This document shows positions 1 to 7,588 of a stretch of 13,275 nucleotides of DNA, in pieces. The notes beneath the pieces were generated by a model. The model ran no database searches, was not told the origin of the DNA, and worked only from the letters and a program-made list of their open reading frames with translations. The position numbers were made by a program, and so were the translations under genes. The number at the start of each line of letters is the position of its first letter. Position 1 is the stretch's first letter. The DNA is from Candidatus Hydrogenedentota bacterium (GTDB lineage: Bacteria > Hydrogenedentota > Hydrogenedentia > Hydrogenedentales > CAITNO01). The stretch spans positions 1 through 13,275 of the forward strand of contig JAKPUV010001028.1 of NCBI GenBank assembly GCA_029554925.1, read 5' to 3'.

Positions 1-354
1 CTGTTCATCAGCCACGACCTGGCGGTGGTGCGCCACATCTCCACGCATGTGGCGGTCATGTACCTCGGCCGCATTGTCGAGACCGCGCCCGCGGCGGACC
101 TGTTCGCCGCGCCGGTGCATCCCTACACCAAGGCCCTGCTCGCCGCGGCGCCCGTGCCCGATCCGGCGGCCCGCCGCGACCGCGTGGTCCTTGCGGGGGA
201 CGTGCCCAGCCCCATCAACCCGCCCTCGGGCTGCCCCTTCCATCCCCGCTGCCCCGATGTCCGCCCGGAATGCCCCCGGACCGCGCAGCGGCTGGCGGAC
301 ACCGGGTCGGGGCATTTCGCCGCCTGCGCCGTCCACGCCCCCGAAAGACATTGA
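1..354 (+). CDS. Oligopeptide/dipeptide ABC transporter ATP-binding protein, C-terminal fragment (OppD/DppD/DppF type)
   Basis: This is the last 117 codons of a gene that begins before the window. The protein would be a cytoplasmic ATPase subunit powering uptake of peptides or similar solutes through an Opp/Dpp-type importer. The fragment opens with the H-loop/switch ([10 protein letters not shown], His at fragment residue 5), so Walker A, the signature motif and Walker B lie outside. It then has the usual VMYLGRIVE strand, the HPYT segment, and the oligopeptide-transporter C-terminal extension with [14 protein letters not shown]. Four cysteines (fragment residues 78, 84, 91 and 109, spaced CX5CX6CX17C) match the Cys set of this family, which in some DppD-type proteins binds an iron-sulfur cluster. 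The stop TGA is at 352-354. The family call is firm; whether it is the D or F subunit, and the substrate, cannot be told from this part. The other transporter subunits are expected upstream. Confidence 0.93.
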   Translation: MFISHDLAVVRHISTHVAVMYLGRIVETAPAADLFAAPVHPYTKALLAAAPVPDPAARRDRVVLAGDVPSPINPPSGCPFHPRCPDVRPECPRTAQRLADTGSGHFAACAVHAPERH

Positions 355-380
355 CAAAACCGCCCGTTTGGGGCGACAAT
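351..380 (+). promoter_or_regulatory. Putative sigma70-type promoter for the lipoprotein pair
   Basis: A perfect -35 box TTGACA lies at 351-356. After an 18-base spacer comes GACAAT at 375-380, which matches four of six positions of TATAAT. Transcription would start near 387, about 54 bases before the GTG start at 441. The -35 box overlaps the TGA stop codon of the ABC transporter gene, so the promoter would uncouple the lipoprotein genes from the transporter. The boxes are read directly; their function is inferred. Confidence 0.5.
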
Positions 381-429
381 GGCGGGGGATTGGGCGCTTC
401 CCGACGGTCGGCGGACGCCGCCCGCCCCT

Positions 430-433
430 GGAG
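430..433 (+). promoter_or_regulatory. Ribosome binding site fixing the GTG start at 441
   Basis: GGAG at 430-433 sits seven bases before GTG 441. The same frame is open further upstream to an ATG at 270. The Shine-Dalgarno site, together with the lipoprotein signal that begins exactly at 441, argues for the GTG start. Confidence 0.6.
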
Positions 434-440
434 ACACACA

Positions 441-2756
441 GTGACGCGTACAGGCGCATGGTCAAGGCTGTTCCTCGTTTGCCTGCTCTGCCTGCCCTTG
501 GCGGCGTGCAAGCGGGACGCCGTGCGCGTGTCGGTGGAATACCTGGAGTTCGGGGAGACGGCCAACGGCCTGCGCTTCGACCTGTGGAACGGCGAGGACG
601 ACCTCAAGACCATGAAGGTCACGCTGGAGGCCTCCGACGACTGGATCACCCTGGAGCCGTCGGAGGTGGAAAGCGCCGCGCCCCAGTCCACGGACGGGGG
701 CCAGAAGGCCACGCTTCTCGACAAGAAGAGCATTGTGGTGACCGCCGACCGGACCCGGCTCAAGGGGGGGCGCGCCGAGGGGCGCATCACCATCAGGGGT
801 GCCCGGGCCGAGACGGTGGAGATTCCCGTCTACATCTCCCCGCCCTATGAGGCCGTCGGGGTTTCCACTCAGGCATTGGACTTTGGCGCGGACGACACGG
901 TGCTTTCGCTGGAGGCCTGGAACACCAGCCAGGTGGAGCCGTCCCCGATGTTCACCGTCACGCCGAACGTCACCTGGATCCGGACCAGCCGCGCCTTCTA
1001 TTACAGTTCGGGAACGGAGGACCGCGTGCTGATCGCCGTGTCCGTCGAGCGCGACCGCATACCCGCGCCCGGGCCGCAAACGGCGGAGCTGGTCTTCTCC
1101 AGCGCGGGGTTCGCCGACAAGCGGGTAACCGTCACGGTCTTCAAGAAGTTCGCCGCCATCGCCGCCTCCAACTCCGAGATAGACTTCGGCCGGGAGTACG
1201 CCCCCCGCACGGTGGAGGTGTGGAACTCGGGCGACGGAGTGCCCGGCTTCCGGGCCGCCGTGGTTTCCGGGGCCGCCTGGCTGCGGGTGACGCCCGCCTC
1301 CCTGTCCCTTTCGCCGCCTGTCGAGGGGGTTCCCGTCAAGACCCCCGTTCTGTTCACCCTGGACAGGGCCTCCCTCCCCGAGGGCACCCACCAGAGTTAT
1401 GTGGACATCGTCCCCGACCGGTCCGACATCGCCCCTTTCCGCATTGCCGTCAGCGCGGTCCAGGACGAGACGACCATGGGCGCGGCCATTCATCTCGAGA
1501 ATGTCCAGGAGCGGTATTCCGCGCCCTACCTGCTGGATTTCGTCTTCGACCTGGTGGACGCCGCCGGAAAACCCGTCATCGCGGAGCCCGCCCAGTTCTC
1601 CGTGGAGGTTTTCGAGGGCGCGGAGCCGGCGCCTCCGGAGACGGTCCCGCTGCTGCGCCGCGCCGCCGTGCGCCAGCTCCGCTGCGAGATGGTGCTCGAC
1701 TATTCCCTGGCCATGCAGGAGGAGCCCGGCGCCGTGGCGGCCATGGAGGCCGCCGCATCGGACATCTTCCTCGACGCGCTGACCCCCGAGACGCTCGTGG
1801 GCGTCACCGCCTTCTGCCGCGACGACGAGGACGCCGCCCGGATCGCGGATTTCACCACCGACCGCGACTATCTCCGCGCGCGGATGGCGGCCATCCAGGA
1901 GGAGTATGTGGCGGGGTTCGCCTCCGGAGCGCGCCTCTACGACGCCGTCTACGGGGCGGTGCAGCGTTTCAGCGAGGACGACGCCGCCGGCGAGGAGCGC
2001 TATGTCGTGCTTTTCTCCCGGGGGCGCGACACCTCCAGCCTCCGCCGCATGGGCGAGGTCGTTTCCCTCGCCGCAGGGCGCCGTGTGAAGATCATGGCCC
2101 TGGGGTTCGGCGACATCGGGGACTACACCCTGCTTGACAATCTGGCCCTGCGCACGGGCGGCCGGCGGTTCACCGCGGAGGACACCGGGGCGGTCGCCGG
2201 CGCGTTCGAGGAGATCATCCAGCGCCTTGAGGCCCGCTATGTCCTGCGCTGGGCCACCCTGCGCCGCGACACCCGGACCTTCCTGCCAAGGTTCCTGCTT
2301 TCCCTGGAAGACAAGAGCGTTCTGCACGCCGCCACGGCCCTGTTCAGGCCCTCCGACCACGCGGGGGAGGTGCGGCGCGGCGCGTTGCGGCTGGTGCCGA
2401 GCGGTGCCGACGGTTCCGCCACCCTCCTGTTCCGGGCGGACTACATGCCGCGCTACATCCAGCGCATCCGCGTGTACATCGCCACCACCCTGCCGTTCAC
2501 GGCGTCGGTTGTCGGTGCCGCCGACGGCGGCGTGCTGGACGGGTGGACCCTCACCCAGGAGCCGGACCCCGAACCCAACGCCTGGTGGATCACCCTGGAG
2601 AGCGCCGGGGCTCCGGCCGCCTTTGCCGATTTCGGGCCCCTCTTCCGGCTGGACTACGCCGACATCCCGGACGAGGCCACCCCTTTGGTTGAGGACATCT
2701 GGATCGAGAACGACTACGAGGGCGGGCAGTTCCTTGAAGTGGTGAACTTCGACTAG
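441..2756 (+). CDS. Lipoprotein with BACON-like repeats and a degenerate von Willebrand A domain
   Basis: The 771-residue protein starts with GTG at 441, where a lipoprotein signal peptide begins; its lipobox is LAAC with Cys23 as the lipidation site. It should be anchored to the envelope and face the periplasm or cell surface. Residues about 29-133, 139-232 and 235-342 look like three beta-sandwich repeats of the BACON/abnormal-spindle-like type: each has a D/E-F-G strand (EYLEFGE, ALDFGAD, EIDFGRE), a W-N turn (LWNGE, AWNTS, VWNSG) and a W[IL]-containing strand. A von Willebrand A-type domain follows at about 415-605 (MVLDYSLAM, RLYDAVYGAV, YVVLFSRGRD, IMALGFGD). Residues 605-771 are a probable beta-rich tail without a recognised family. 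The metal-ion-dependent adhesion site looks lost: DxSxS is D420-Y-S-L-A424, the usual Thr is Ala497, and the usual Asp of TDG is Arg527. It is probably co-transcribed with the small lipoprotein 47 bases downstream. Domain types are fairly sure; the ligand and role are unknown. Confidence 0.82.
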   Translation: MTRTGAWSRLFLVCLLCLPLAACKRDAVRVSVEYLEFGETANGLRFDLWNGEDDLKTMKVTLEASDDWITLEPSEVESAAPQSTDGGQKATLLDKKSIVVTADRTRLKGGRAEGRITIRGARAETVEIPVYISPPYEAVGVSTQALDFGADDTVLSLEAWNTSQVEPSPMFTVTPNVTWIRTSRAFYYSSGTEDRVLIAVSVERDRIPAPGPQTAELVFSSAGFADKRVTVTVFKKFAAIAASNSEIDFGREYAPRTVEVWNSGDGVPGFRAAVVSGAAWLRVTPASLSLSPPVEGVPVKTPVLFTLDRASLPEGTHQSYVDIVPDRSDIAPFRIAVSAVQDETTMGAAIHLENVQERYSAPYLLDFVFDLVDAAGKPVIAEPAQFSVEVFEGAEPAPPETVPLLRRAAVRQLRCEMVLDYSLAMQEEPGAVAAMEAAASDIFLDALTPETLVGVTAFCRDDEDAARIADFTTDRDYLRARMAAIQEEYVAGFASGARLYDAVYGAVQRFSEDDAAGEERYVVLFSRGRDTSSLRRMGEVVSLAAGRRVKIMALGFGDIGDYTLLDNLALRTGGRRFTAEDTGAVAGAFEEIIQRLEARYVLRWATLRRDTRTFLPRFLLSLEDKSVLHAATALFRPSDHAGEVRRGALRLVPSGADGSATLLFRADYMPRYIQRIRVYIATTLPFTASVVGAADGGVLDGWTLTQEPDPEPNAWWITLESAGAPAAFADFGPLFRLDYADIPDEATPLVEDIWIENDYEGGQFLEVVNFD

Positions 2757-2803
2757 GCGCCGCCGCCCGTTCACGCGCCGGCGGCAGACGAAAGGAGACA
2801 GCC

Positions 2804-3325
2804 ATGACACCGAAAAGGATCGCGGGCGTCGCGCTTCTGGCGGGGATGCTGCTGGCCGCGGGGTGTTCCTGGATCGCCTTTGCGCCCCCCTTTGACGTCA
2901 CCGGGGCCTACCGGGGCGTCTGGTCGGGAACCCTGAACGGCGACGACCGGCCCCGCACCTGCGGCATGTCCCTCTCCCTGGAGCACGACGGCGACTATGA
3001 CCTGCTCCAGGGCTTCGTCTTCCGGGGCACCGCCACGGTCTACTTCACCTGCTCCTCGCTCTTTGACGACATCGCCGACGCCGGCCTGCCCGCGCGCATC
3101 AGCACGGATGTCACGGGGTATGTCACACGCTCCGGAAGGGTGACCCTGGTCAGCGCGGAGACGGACAGCGACACCTCCCTCGCCGTCAGCATTACCGGGC
3201 GCGGGGAGGACGCCGACGGCAACGGCGACATGGACGCCCTTTCCGGCTCCTGGAGCCTGGTGGTCCGGGTGCCCGACCATGACCAGTTCTCCCTCAACGG
3301 CACTGTCGAGGCCGGCAGAAACTGA
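2804..3325 (+). CDS. Small lipoprotein of unknown function
   Basis: This is a 173-residue protein starting at ATG 2804, with a strong AGGAG site at 2793-2797 six bases before it. The N-terminus MTPKRIAGVALLAGMLLAAGC is a lipoprotein signal, with Cys21 as the lipidation site. The mature part alternates short polar and hydrophobic strands (AYRGVWSGTL, ARISTDVTGYVT, SGSWSLVVRV, FSLNGTVEAG), suggesting a small beta-barrel or lipocalin-like sandwich. The opening 'G-x-Y-x-G-x-W-x-G-x-L' and closing 'G-x-W' pattern is common in such proteins. An acidic segment at residues 136-146 (DADGNGDMDAL) resembles a calcium-binding loop. Two further cysteines (in RTCGM and YFTCSS) could form a disulfide. I do not recognise the family. 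It follows the vWA lipoprotein by 47 bases and is likely in the same transcript. Confidence 0.8.
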   Translation: MTPKRIAGVALLAGMLLAAGCSWIAFAPPFDVTGAYRGVWSGTLNGDDRPRTCGMSLSLEHDGDYDLLQGFVFRGTATVYFTCSSLFDDIADAGLPARISTDVTGYVTRSGRVTLVSAETDSDTSLAVSITGRGEDADGNGDMDALSGSWSLVVRVPDHDQFSLNGTVEAGRN

Positions 3326-3359
3326 GGTGTCGTCTCCGGAGCCTGGGGATTTTCAGGCG

Positions 3360-3376
3360 GCGCGCGGGCGGCGCGC
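3360..3376. terminator. GC-rich hairpin after the small lipoprotein gene, possible weak terminator
   Basis: GCGCGC at 3360-3365 can pair with GCGCGC at 3371-3376 around a five-base loop. It starts 35 bases after the stop of the small lipoprotein gene. There is no T-run after it, so it is not a canonical intrinsic terminator, and GC-rich DNA often gives such hairpins by chance. Confidence 0.2.
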
Positions 3377-3440
3377 ATGGCGCGGGGGGGCGGGAATCCT
3401 GTATGCTGGGGCGGTTTTGCGCGCGTCTTTTTCTCCTTCC

Positions 3441-3458
3441 CGTCCGGTGCGCCGGACG
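3441..3458 (+). other. Perfect inverted repeat in the leader of the GH13 gene
   Basis: CGTCCGG (3441-3447) and CCGGACG (3452-3458) form a seven-base-pair perfect stem with a TGCG loop, 10 bases before the GGAAAG ribosome binding site at 3469-3474. It is preceded by a T-rich tract rather than followed by one, so it does not fit a terminator reading rightward. It could affect translation or mRNA stability, or be an operator-like dyad. No known regulator site is recognised. Confidence 0.3.
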
Positions 3459-3481
3459 CGGTGTTGCTGGAAAGTGGCCTT

Positions 3482-6400
3482 ATGGACATGTCTCTGACTG
3501 GTTTGGATCACAGCCCCCTGGCCCCGCTGGGGTTCTTTGTGTCCGGGGAGTCCTGGCTCCGCTACGGACTGGACGCCCTCTTGGAGGGGGGGGAGGCGCC
3601 GGTCTCCGGCCGCGTGGCGCTGGCCCGGGCGCTGGCCGCGCGCATGAACGACGCCCGCGACCCCGCCCGTCCGGACCTCCCGCACGCCCGCGCGGGGGAG
3701 CTCCTCGCCCTGGAGCTGCTCACGCGCATCCTCCGCCATGTGGCCGGACAGTACTTTCAGGTTTTCTTTCCCATGGCGCTCGAGCGGGGGCTGGCGGAGA
3801 CGGTCCGCGCCGCGGGCGTGGAGGCCGTGGACGAGACCCTGCCCGCGCTGGCGGCGCATTTTCCCCCGGCGGCGGTGCGGGCGGGCCGGGTTTCGGCCCG
3901 CGACTGGCTGCGTCTTGCGGAGGACGGCCGTACCGGCCGGGAGACCGCCGCAGTCGAGGCGCTGCTGCTCCAGGTGACGGATGAGAACCCCGCCGCGGCC
4001 GCCTACCGCCCCCTGCATGACACCCGGCCCCTGCGCAAAGGCTCCCCCTTCACGCGCTATGCGGACACGATGGAGTCGTGGCTTCAGGGACAGCCGTCCT
4101 GCCCCACCACGGGCCTTTCCCTGCCGGACACCCTGCGCGCGCCCATGCGGGCCTGCCCCGACTCCCTGGAGGGGCAGATCGCCTTCATCCTGGATCGCTG
4201 GAGCGCCTGGCTGCCCCAGGCCTTTCTGTCGGAACTGCTCACCGCCCGGGGGGTGCTCCGCGAGGAGACCGCCCTGCGGGGTTTCGGCCCGGGGTCGAGC
4301 GAGGCGTTGACCTTCCATCCGCGCGGCGGCGACGACGGGTCCGCCTATCCGGAACCCGAGGCCTTCAGTTCGGACATGGACTGGATGCCGAACGTCGTTC
4401 TCATGGCGAAGTCCGTCTACGTCTGGCTGGACCAGTTGTCCAGGAAGCACGGCGTGCCCGTGCGCCGGCTGGACGAGATTCCCGAGATCGAGCTCGACCA
4501 GCTCGCCGGATGGGGCTTCAACGCCCTCTGGCTCATCGGCCTGTGGGAGCGCTCCTCCGTGTCGCGCGACATCAAGCGCCGCATGGGCAACCCCGAGGCG
4601 GAGTCCTCCGCCTACTCGCTCTACGACTACCAGATCGCCGCCGACCTCGGCGGCGACGAGGCGTACCACGTCCTCGCGGAGCGCGCGTGGCGGCGGGGCA
4701 TCCGGCTCGCGAGCGACATGGTGCCCAACCATGTGGGCATCTACTCGCGCTGGATCGTGGAGCACCCCGACTGGTTCATCCAGTCCCCCGAGCCGCCCTT
4801 CCCCAACTACCGGTTCACCGGCCCGGACCTCTCGCCGGACGACCGGATCTCCCTCTATCTGGAGGACGGCTACTGGAGCAAGACGGACGCCGCCGTGGTG
4901 TTCAAATGGGTGTCGCGGGCGACCGGCGAAACCCGGTACATCTACCACGGGAACGACGGCACGAGCATGCCGTGGAACGACACGGCGCAGCTCAACTTCC
5001 TGCTGCCCGAGGTGCGCGAGGCCGTCACCCGGGTCATCCTCCATGTCGCGCGCAAGTCGCCCATCATCCGCTTCGACGCCGCCATGACCCTCGCCAAGAA
5101 GCACTACCAGCGCCTGTGGTTCCCGCGGCCCGGCGACGCCGGGGCGATCCCCTCCCGGGCGGAGCATTCCCTGACGCGGGAGCAGTTCGACGCGGCCTTC
5201 CCCGAGGAGTTCTGGCGCCAGGTCGTGGACCGCGCGGCGGCGGAGACAGAAAACACCCTCCTCCTCGCCGAGGCCTTCTGGCTCATGGAGGGCTATTTCG
5301 TCCGCACCCTCGGCATGCACCGCGTCTACAACAGCGCCTTCATGAACATGCTCAAGATGGAGGACAACGGCAAATACCGCCAGACCCTCAAGAACGTGCT
5401 GGAGTTCAGCCCGGAAATCCTCCAGCGCTTCGTCAACTTCATGAACAACCCCGACGAGGACACGGCGGTCGCCCAGTTCGGAAAGGGGGACAAGTATTTC
5501 GGCGTCGCCGTCCTGCTGGCCACCATGCCGGGCCTTCCCATGTTCGGCCACGGCCAGGTCGAGGGGCTCACCGAGAAGTACGGCATGGAGTACCGCCGGG
5601 CCTACTGGGACGAGGCGCCGGACCAGGACCTGATTGTCCGCCACGAGCGCGAGGTCTTCCCCCTCCTCCGCCAGCGCCATGTTTTCAGCGGGGCGGAGCA
5701 TTTCCAGGTCTATGACTTCACCACCCCCGACGGCTGGGTGGACGAGAATGTCTTCGCCTTTTCGAACCGCTGCGGGGGCGAGCGTGCGCTCGTGCTCTAC
5801 AACAACGCCTACTCCTCCTCCCGGGGCGTGGTCCACACCGCCTCCGCGGTGAACAGGGGCTCCGCGGAGGCGCCAAGGCTGGAGCGGGCGGATTTGGGCG
5901 CCGCCCTTGACCTTCCCGTCTCCGAGCGCGCCTATGTCATCTTCCGGGACTCACGCACGGGGTTGGAGTATCTCCATTATGTTCCGGAACTCCGGCGCGA
6001 CGGGCTCCATGTCGAGCTGGCCGGCTATGAGCACCGCGTCTTTCTCGACTGGTTCTTCGTCGAGGACCACGACCTGTCATGGGCCCGCCTGCACGAAATG
6101 ATCGGCGGAAGGGGGGTCCACTCCGTCGGCGACGCCTGGGCCGAACTGCGCCTCGCCGCCGTGCTGGGCCCTTTCCGGGAACTGGTGTCCCCGGACACGT
6201 TCCGCCGTCTCTGCGCGGCCGACTTTGCCGCGGAGGACCGCGAGCTGGTCGCCGGCCGGCTGGGGGCTTTTCTCGACGCGGCGGCGGACCAGCTCGGCGG
6301 CCGGTGCGCGCACGGGGATCTGGTGGAGGCCGCCCTCGAGAAGGCCGCCGTCCTGCGGCGGGGCGGCATCGCCCTGACGGCGGGCCGCCTGTGTCCCGAG

Positions 6401-6988
6401 ACCTTCCGATGGCTCCAGGACTGGGATGTGCCGGGCGCGCCGCTGCACCCCGGCACCTGGCGCGTTTTTCTGGCGGCCATTTTAACGGAGCCGCTTGGCG
6501 CCGCCGCCGCCCGCGTGCTCGCGGAGTCCGGCGCCGTGGAGTCCCCCCACACCCTCGCCGGGCGGCTCACGTCGGACTGGTTTCTCGTGAGGAACCTGGC
6601 GAAGGCCTTCGAATCCATGGACGGGGACGGGTGGCGCGCCGGGATGGATGCCCGGCTTGTCCGCCTGCTGGCCGCCCATGCGCCCGCCCTGCGCACCCTT
6701 CCGGACGCCGTGTGGGGACCGGTCCTGCACCCGCTGTTCAGTGATCCGGACGCGGCGGGGTTTCTGCTGCTTAACCGCTTCGCGGGCCGCCGCTACCTAA
6801 ACCGGGAGCAACTGGTCCGGTTGGCCGCGGCCTTCTGTTTCCTGGAGGCGTTCGATGCGCTTTCCTTTGGGAAAGACGGCAGCGCCGCCGACCGGCTGTC
6901 GGCGGCGGCGGAGTGTATGGACGCCCTGACTGAGGCGGCCGAGGACACGGGCTACGACTTGGACTGGATGCTGGAAACTCTCCGGTAG
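3482..6988 (+). CDS. Large GH13 (alpha-amylase clan) glycoside hydrolase/transferase
   Basis: This is a 1168-residue protein with no signal peptide, so probably cytoplasmic. It would hydrolyse or transfer alpha-glucosidic bonds by the retaining GH13 mechanism. The start chosen is ATG 3482, seven bases after GGAAAG (3469-3474); ATG 3488 is an alternative, and the open frame upstream to 3377 has low-complexity composition. The TIM barrel spans about residues 300-780. Conserved region I is DMVPNHV (Asp412), region II is IIRFDAAM (Arg530, nucleophile Asp532), region III is LLAEAFW (acid/base Glu597). Region IV reads MNNPDED with Asp658 as the likely stabiliser, in place of the usual N-H-D. The motif FGHGQVEGLTEKYG near residue 700 is typical after the barrel. 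A beta-rich C-domain appears to run to about 865. The N-terminal ~290 residues and C-terminal ~300 residues are mostly helical and match nothing I recognise, making it about twice the length of an ordinary amylase. The clan is sure; subfamily and substrate are not. It converges with the pilin gene. Confidence 0.88.
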   Translation: MDMSLTGLDHSPLAPLGFFVSGESWLRYGLDALLEGGEAPVSGRVALARALAARMNDARDPARPDLPHARAGELLALELLTRILRHVAGQYFQVFFPMALERGLAETVRAAGVEAVDETLPALAAHFPPAAVRAGRVSARDWLRLAEDGRTGRETAAVEALLLQVTDENPAAAAYRPLHDTRPLRKGSPFTRYADTMESWLQGQPSCPTTGLSLPDTLRAPMRACPDSLEGQIAFILDRWSAWLPQAFLSELLTARGVLREETALRGFGPGSSEALTFHPRGGDDGSAYPEPEAFSSDMDWMPNVVLMAKSVYVWLDQLSRKHGVPVRRLDEIPEIELDQLAGWGFNALWLIGLWERSSVSRDIKRRMGNPEAESSAYSLYDYQIAADLGGDEAYHVLAERAWRRGIRLASDMVPNHVGIYSRWIVEHPDWFIQSPEPPFPNYRFTGPDLSPDDRISLYLEDGYWSKTDAAVVFKWVSRATGETRYIYHGNDGTSMPWNDTAQLNFLLPEVREAVTRVILHVARKSPIIRFDAAMTLAKKHYQRLWFPRPGDAGAIPSRAEHSLTREQFDAAFPEEFWRQVVDRAAAETENTLLLAEAFWLMEGYFVRTLGMHRVYNSAFMNMLKMEDNGKYRQTLKNVLEFSPEILQRFVNFMNNPDEDTAVAQFGKGDKYFGVAVLLATMPGLPMFGHGQVEGLTEKYGMEYRRAYWDEAPDQDLIVRHEREVFPLLRQRHVFSGAEHFQVYDFTTPDGWVDENVFAFSNRCGGERALVLYNNAYSSSRGVVHTASAVNRGSAEAPRLERADLGAALDLPVSERAYVIFRDSRTGLEYLHYVPELRRDGLHVELAGYEHRVFLDWFFVEDHDLSWARLHEMIGGRGVHSVGDAWAELRLAAVLGPFRELVSPDTFRRLCAADFAAEDRELVAGRLGAFLDAAADQLGGRCAHGDLVEAALEKAAVLRRGGIALTAGRLCPETFRWLQDWDVPGAPLHPGTWRVFLAAILTEPLGAAAARVLAESGAVESPHTLAGRLTSDWFLVRNLAKAFESMDGDGWRAGMDARLVRLLAAHAPALRTLPDAVWGPVLHPLFSDPDAAGFLLLNRFAGRRYLNREQLVRLAAAFCFLEAFDALSFGKDGSAADRLSAAAECMDALTEAAEDTGYDLDWMLETLR

Positions 6989-6997
6989 GCCCCGCGC

Positions 6998-7438
6998 TCA
7001 GGTGACGGGGTCGGATATGGGGGTGCTGGTCTCATCGGCGTCCGAGCCCGGGTTGCCCCGGATGATCCCCGTGGAGTCAACGAAGAAACCCCGCACCCCG
7101 GTTACGTTGTAGGTGACGGCATTGGCGTGCGAGGTGAAGTCCGCATCCTCGCCTTCCATCGTGAAGGTGTATCCGCTGCGCTCCGCAGTGTCCCAGTTCC
7201 CGTTCAGATACGGCGGGTTGGCCGTGGTTAACTCGTTAAACTCCGTGGCGAACCGGCTGCTGCTGGAAAAAAAACCGGCCTGGGCCGACACAATCGCGCG
7301 GAGATTGTAGATGGCCGAGGCCTCGTTTGACTGGATGCGGGACCGCATCAGGTTCGGTATGGCGATCGCGGCGATGATCGCAATGATTGCCACCACGATC
7401 ATCAACTCGATCAGCGTGAAACCACGTTGCCTTCCCAT
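6998..7438 (-). CDS. Type IV pilin/pseudopilin-like protein with prepilin leader
   Basis: This is a 146-residue prepilin. The leader MGRQRG is followed by FTLIELMIVVAIIAIIAAIA, the classic prepilin peptidase site: cleavage after Gly6, methylation of Phe1, Glu5 present in the mature protein. The hydrophobic helix continues into IPNLMRSRIQSNEASA, as in PilA-like and GspG-like proteins. The globular part has YTFTMEG and a C-terminal GFFVDSTGIIRGNPG strand common in small pilin-like proteins. There are no cysteines, hence no disulfide-bonded D-region. Start 7438 is chosen because GAGGTG (7446-7451) lies seven bases upstream and the resulting leader is six residues; an in-frame ATG at 7453 would add MRCWA. 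No pilus assembly ATPase, platform protein or peptidase is nearby, so it must use machinery encoded elsewhere. Role could be type IV pilus, type II secretion or DNA uptake. The stop is 9 bases from the stop of the convergent GH13 gene. Confidence 0.9.
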   Translation of the reverse strand: MGRQRGFTLIELMIVVAIIAIIAAIAIPNLMRSRIQSNEASAIYNLRAIVSAQAGFFSSSSRFATEFNELTTANPPYLNGNWDTAERSGYTFTMEGEDADFTSHANAVTYNVTGVRGFFVDSTGIIRGNPGSDADETSTPISDPVT

Positions 7439-7445
7439 CGCCCAA

Positions 7446-7451
7446 CACCTC
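7446..7451 (-). promoter_or_regulatory. Ribosome binding site of the pilin gene
   Basis: On the minus strand GAGGTG lies seven bases before ATG 7438. It decides between this start and the ATG at 7453, which has no well-placed site. Confidence 0.5.
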
Positions 7452-7588
7452 ATGATTGCCGCAGGACCCCATGTCCCAGTACTTCCCACAAGGCACGCAC
7501 ACAACCTTGTTATTGGAACGAGCATAATTCATGCCCGAAAACGCAAGTGGTTTATATGATACAGGTTGTGGATATTTCGGGAAATGAG

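Noticed and set aside
270..440. Upstream extension of the vWA lipoprotein to ATG 270
   Set aside because: It would overlap the ABC transporter gene and bury the lipoprotein signal. GTG 441 has a Shine-Dalgarno site and begins a clean signal peptide.
462..2810. Long minus-strand open frame antisense to the vWA lipoprotein
   Set aside because: Composition is that of a GC-rich shadow frame (many Gly, Arg, His, Pro), with no domain, and it covers a gene with clear domains.
3402..3407. TATGCT as a -10 box for the GH13 gene
   Set aside because: No acceptable -35 sequence lies 16-18 bases upstream in the very GC-rich DNA.
3353..5836. Long minus-strand open frame antisense to the GH13 gene
   Set aside because: Same shadow pattern. 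The plus strand carries intact GH13 catalytic motifs.
6990..7010. CCCCG/CGGGG pairing between the convergent GH13 and pilin stops as a bidirectional terminator
   Set aside because: Only five pairs with an 11-base loop and no T-run on either side; easily chance.
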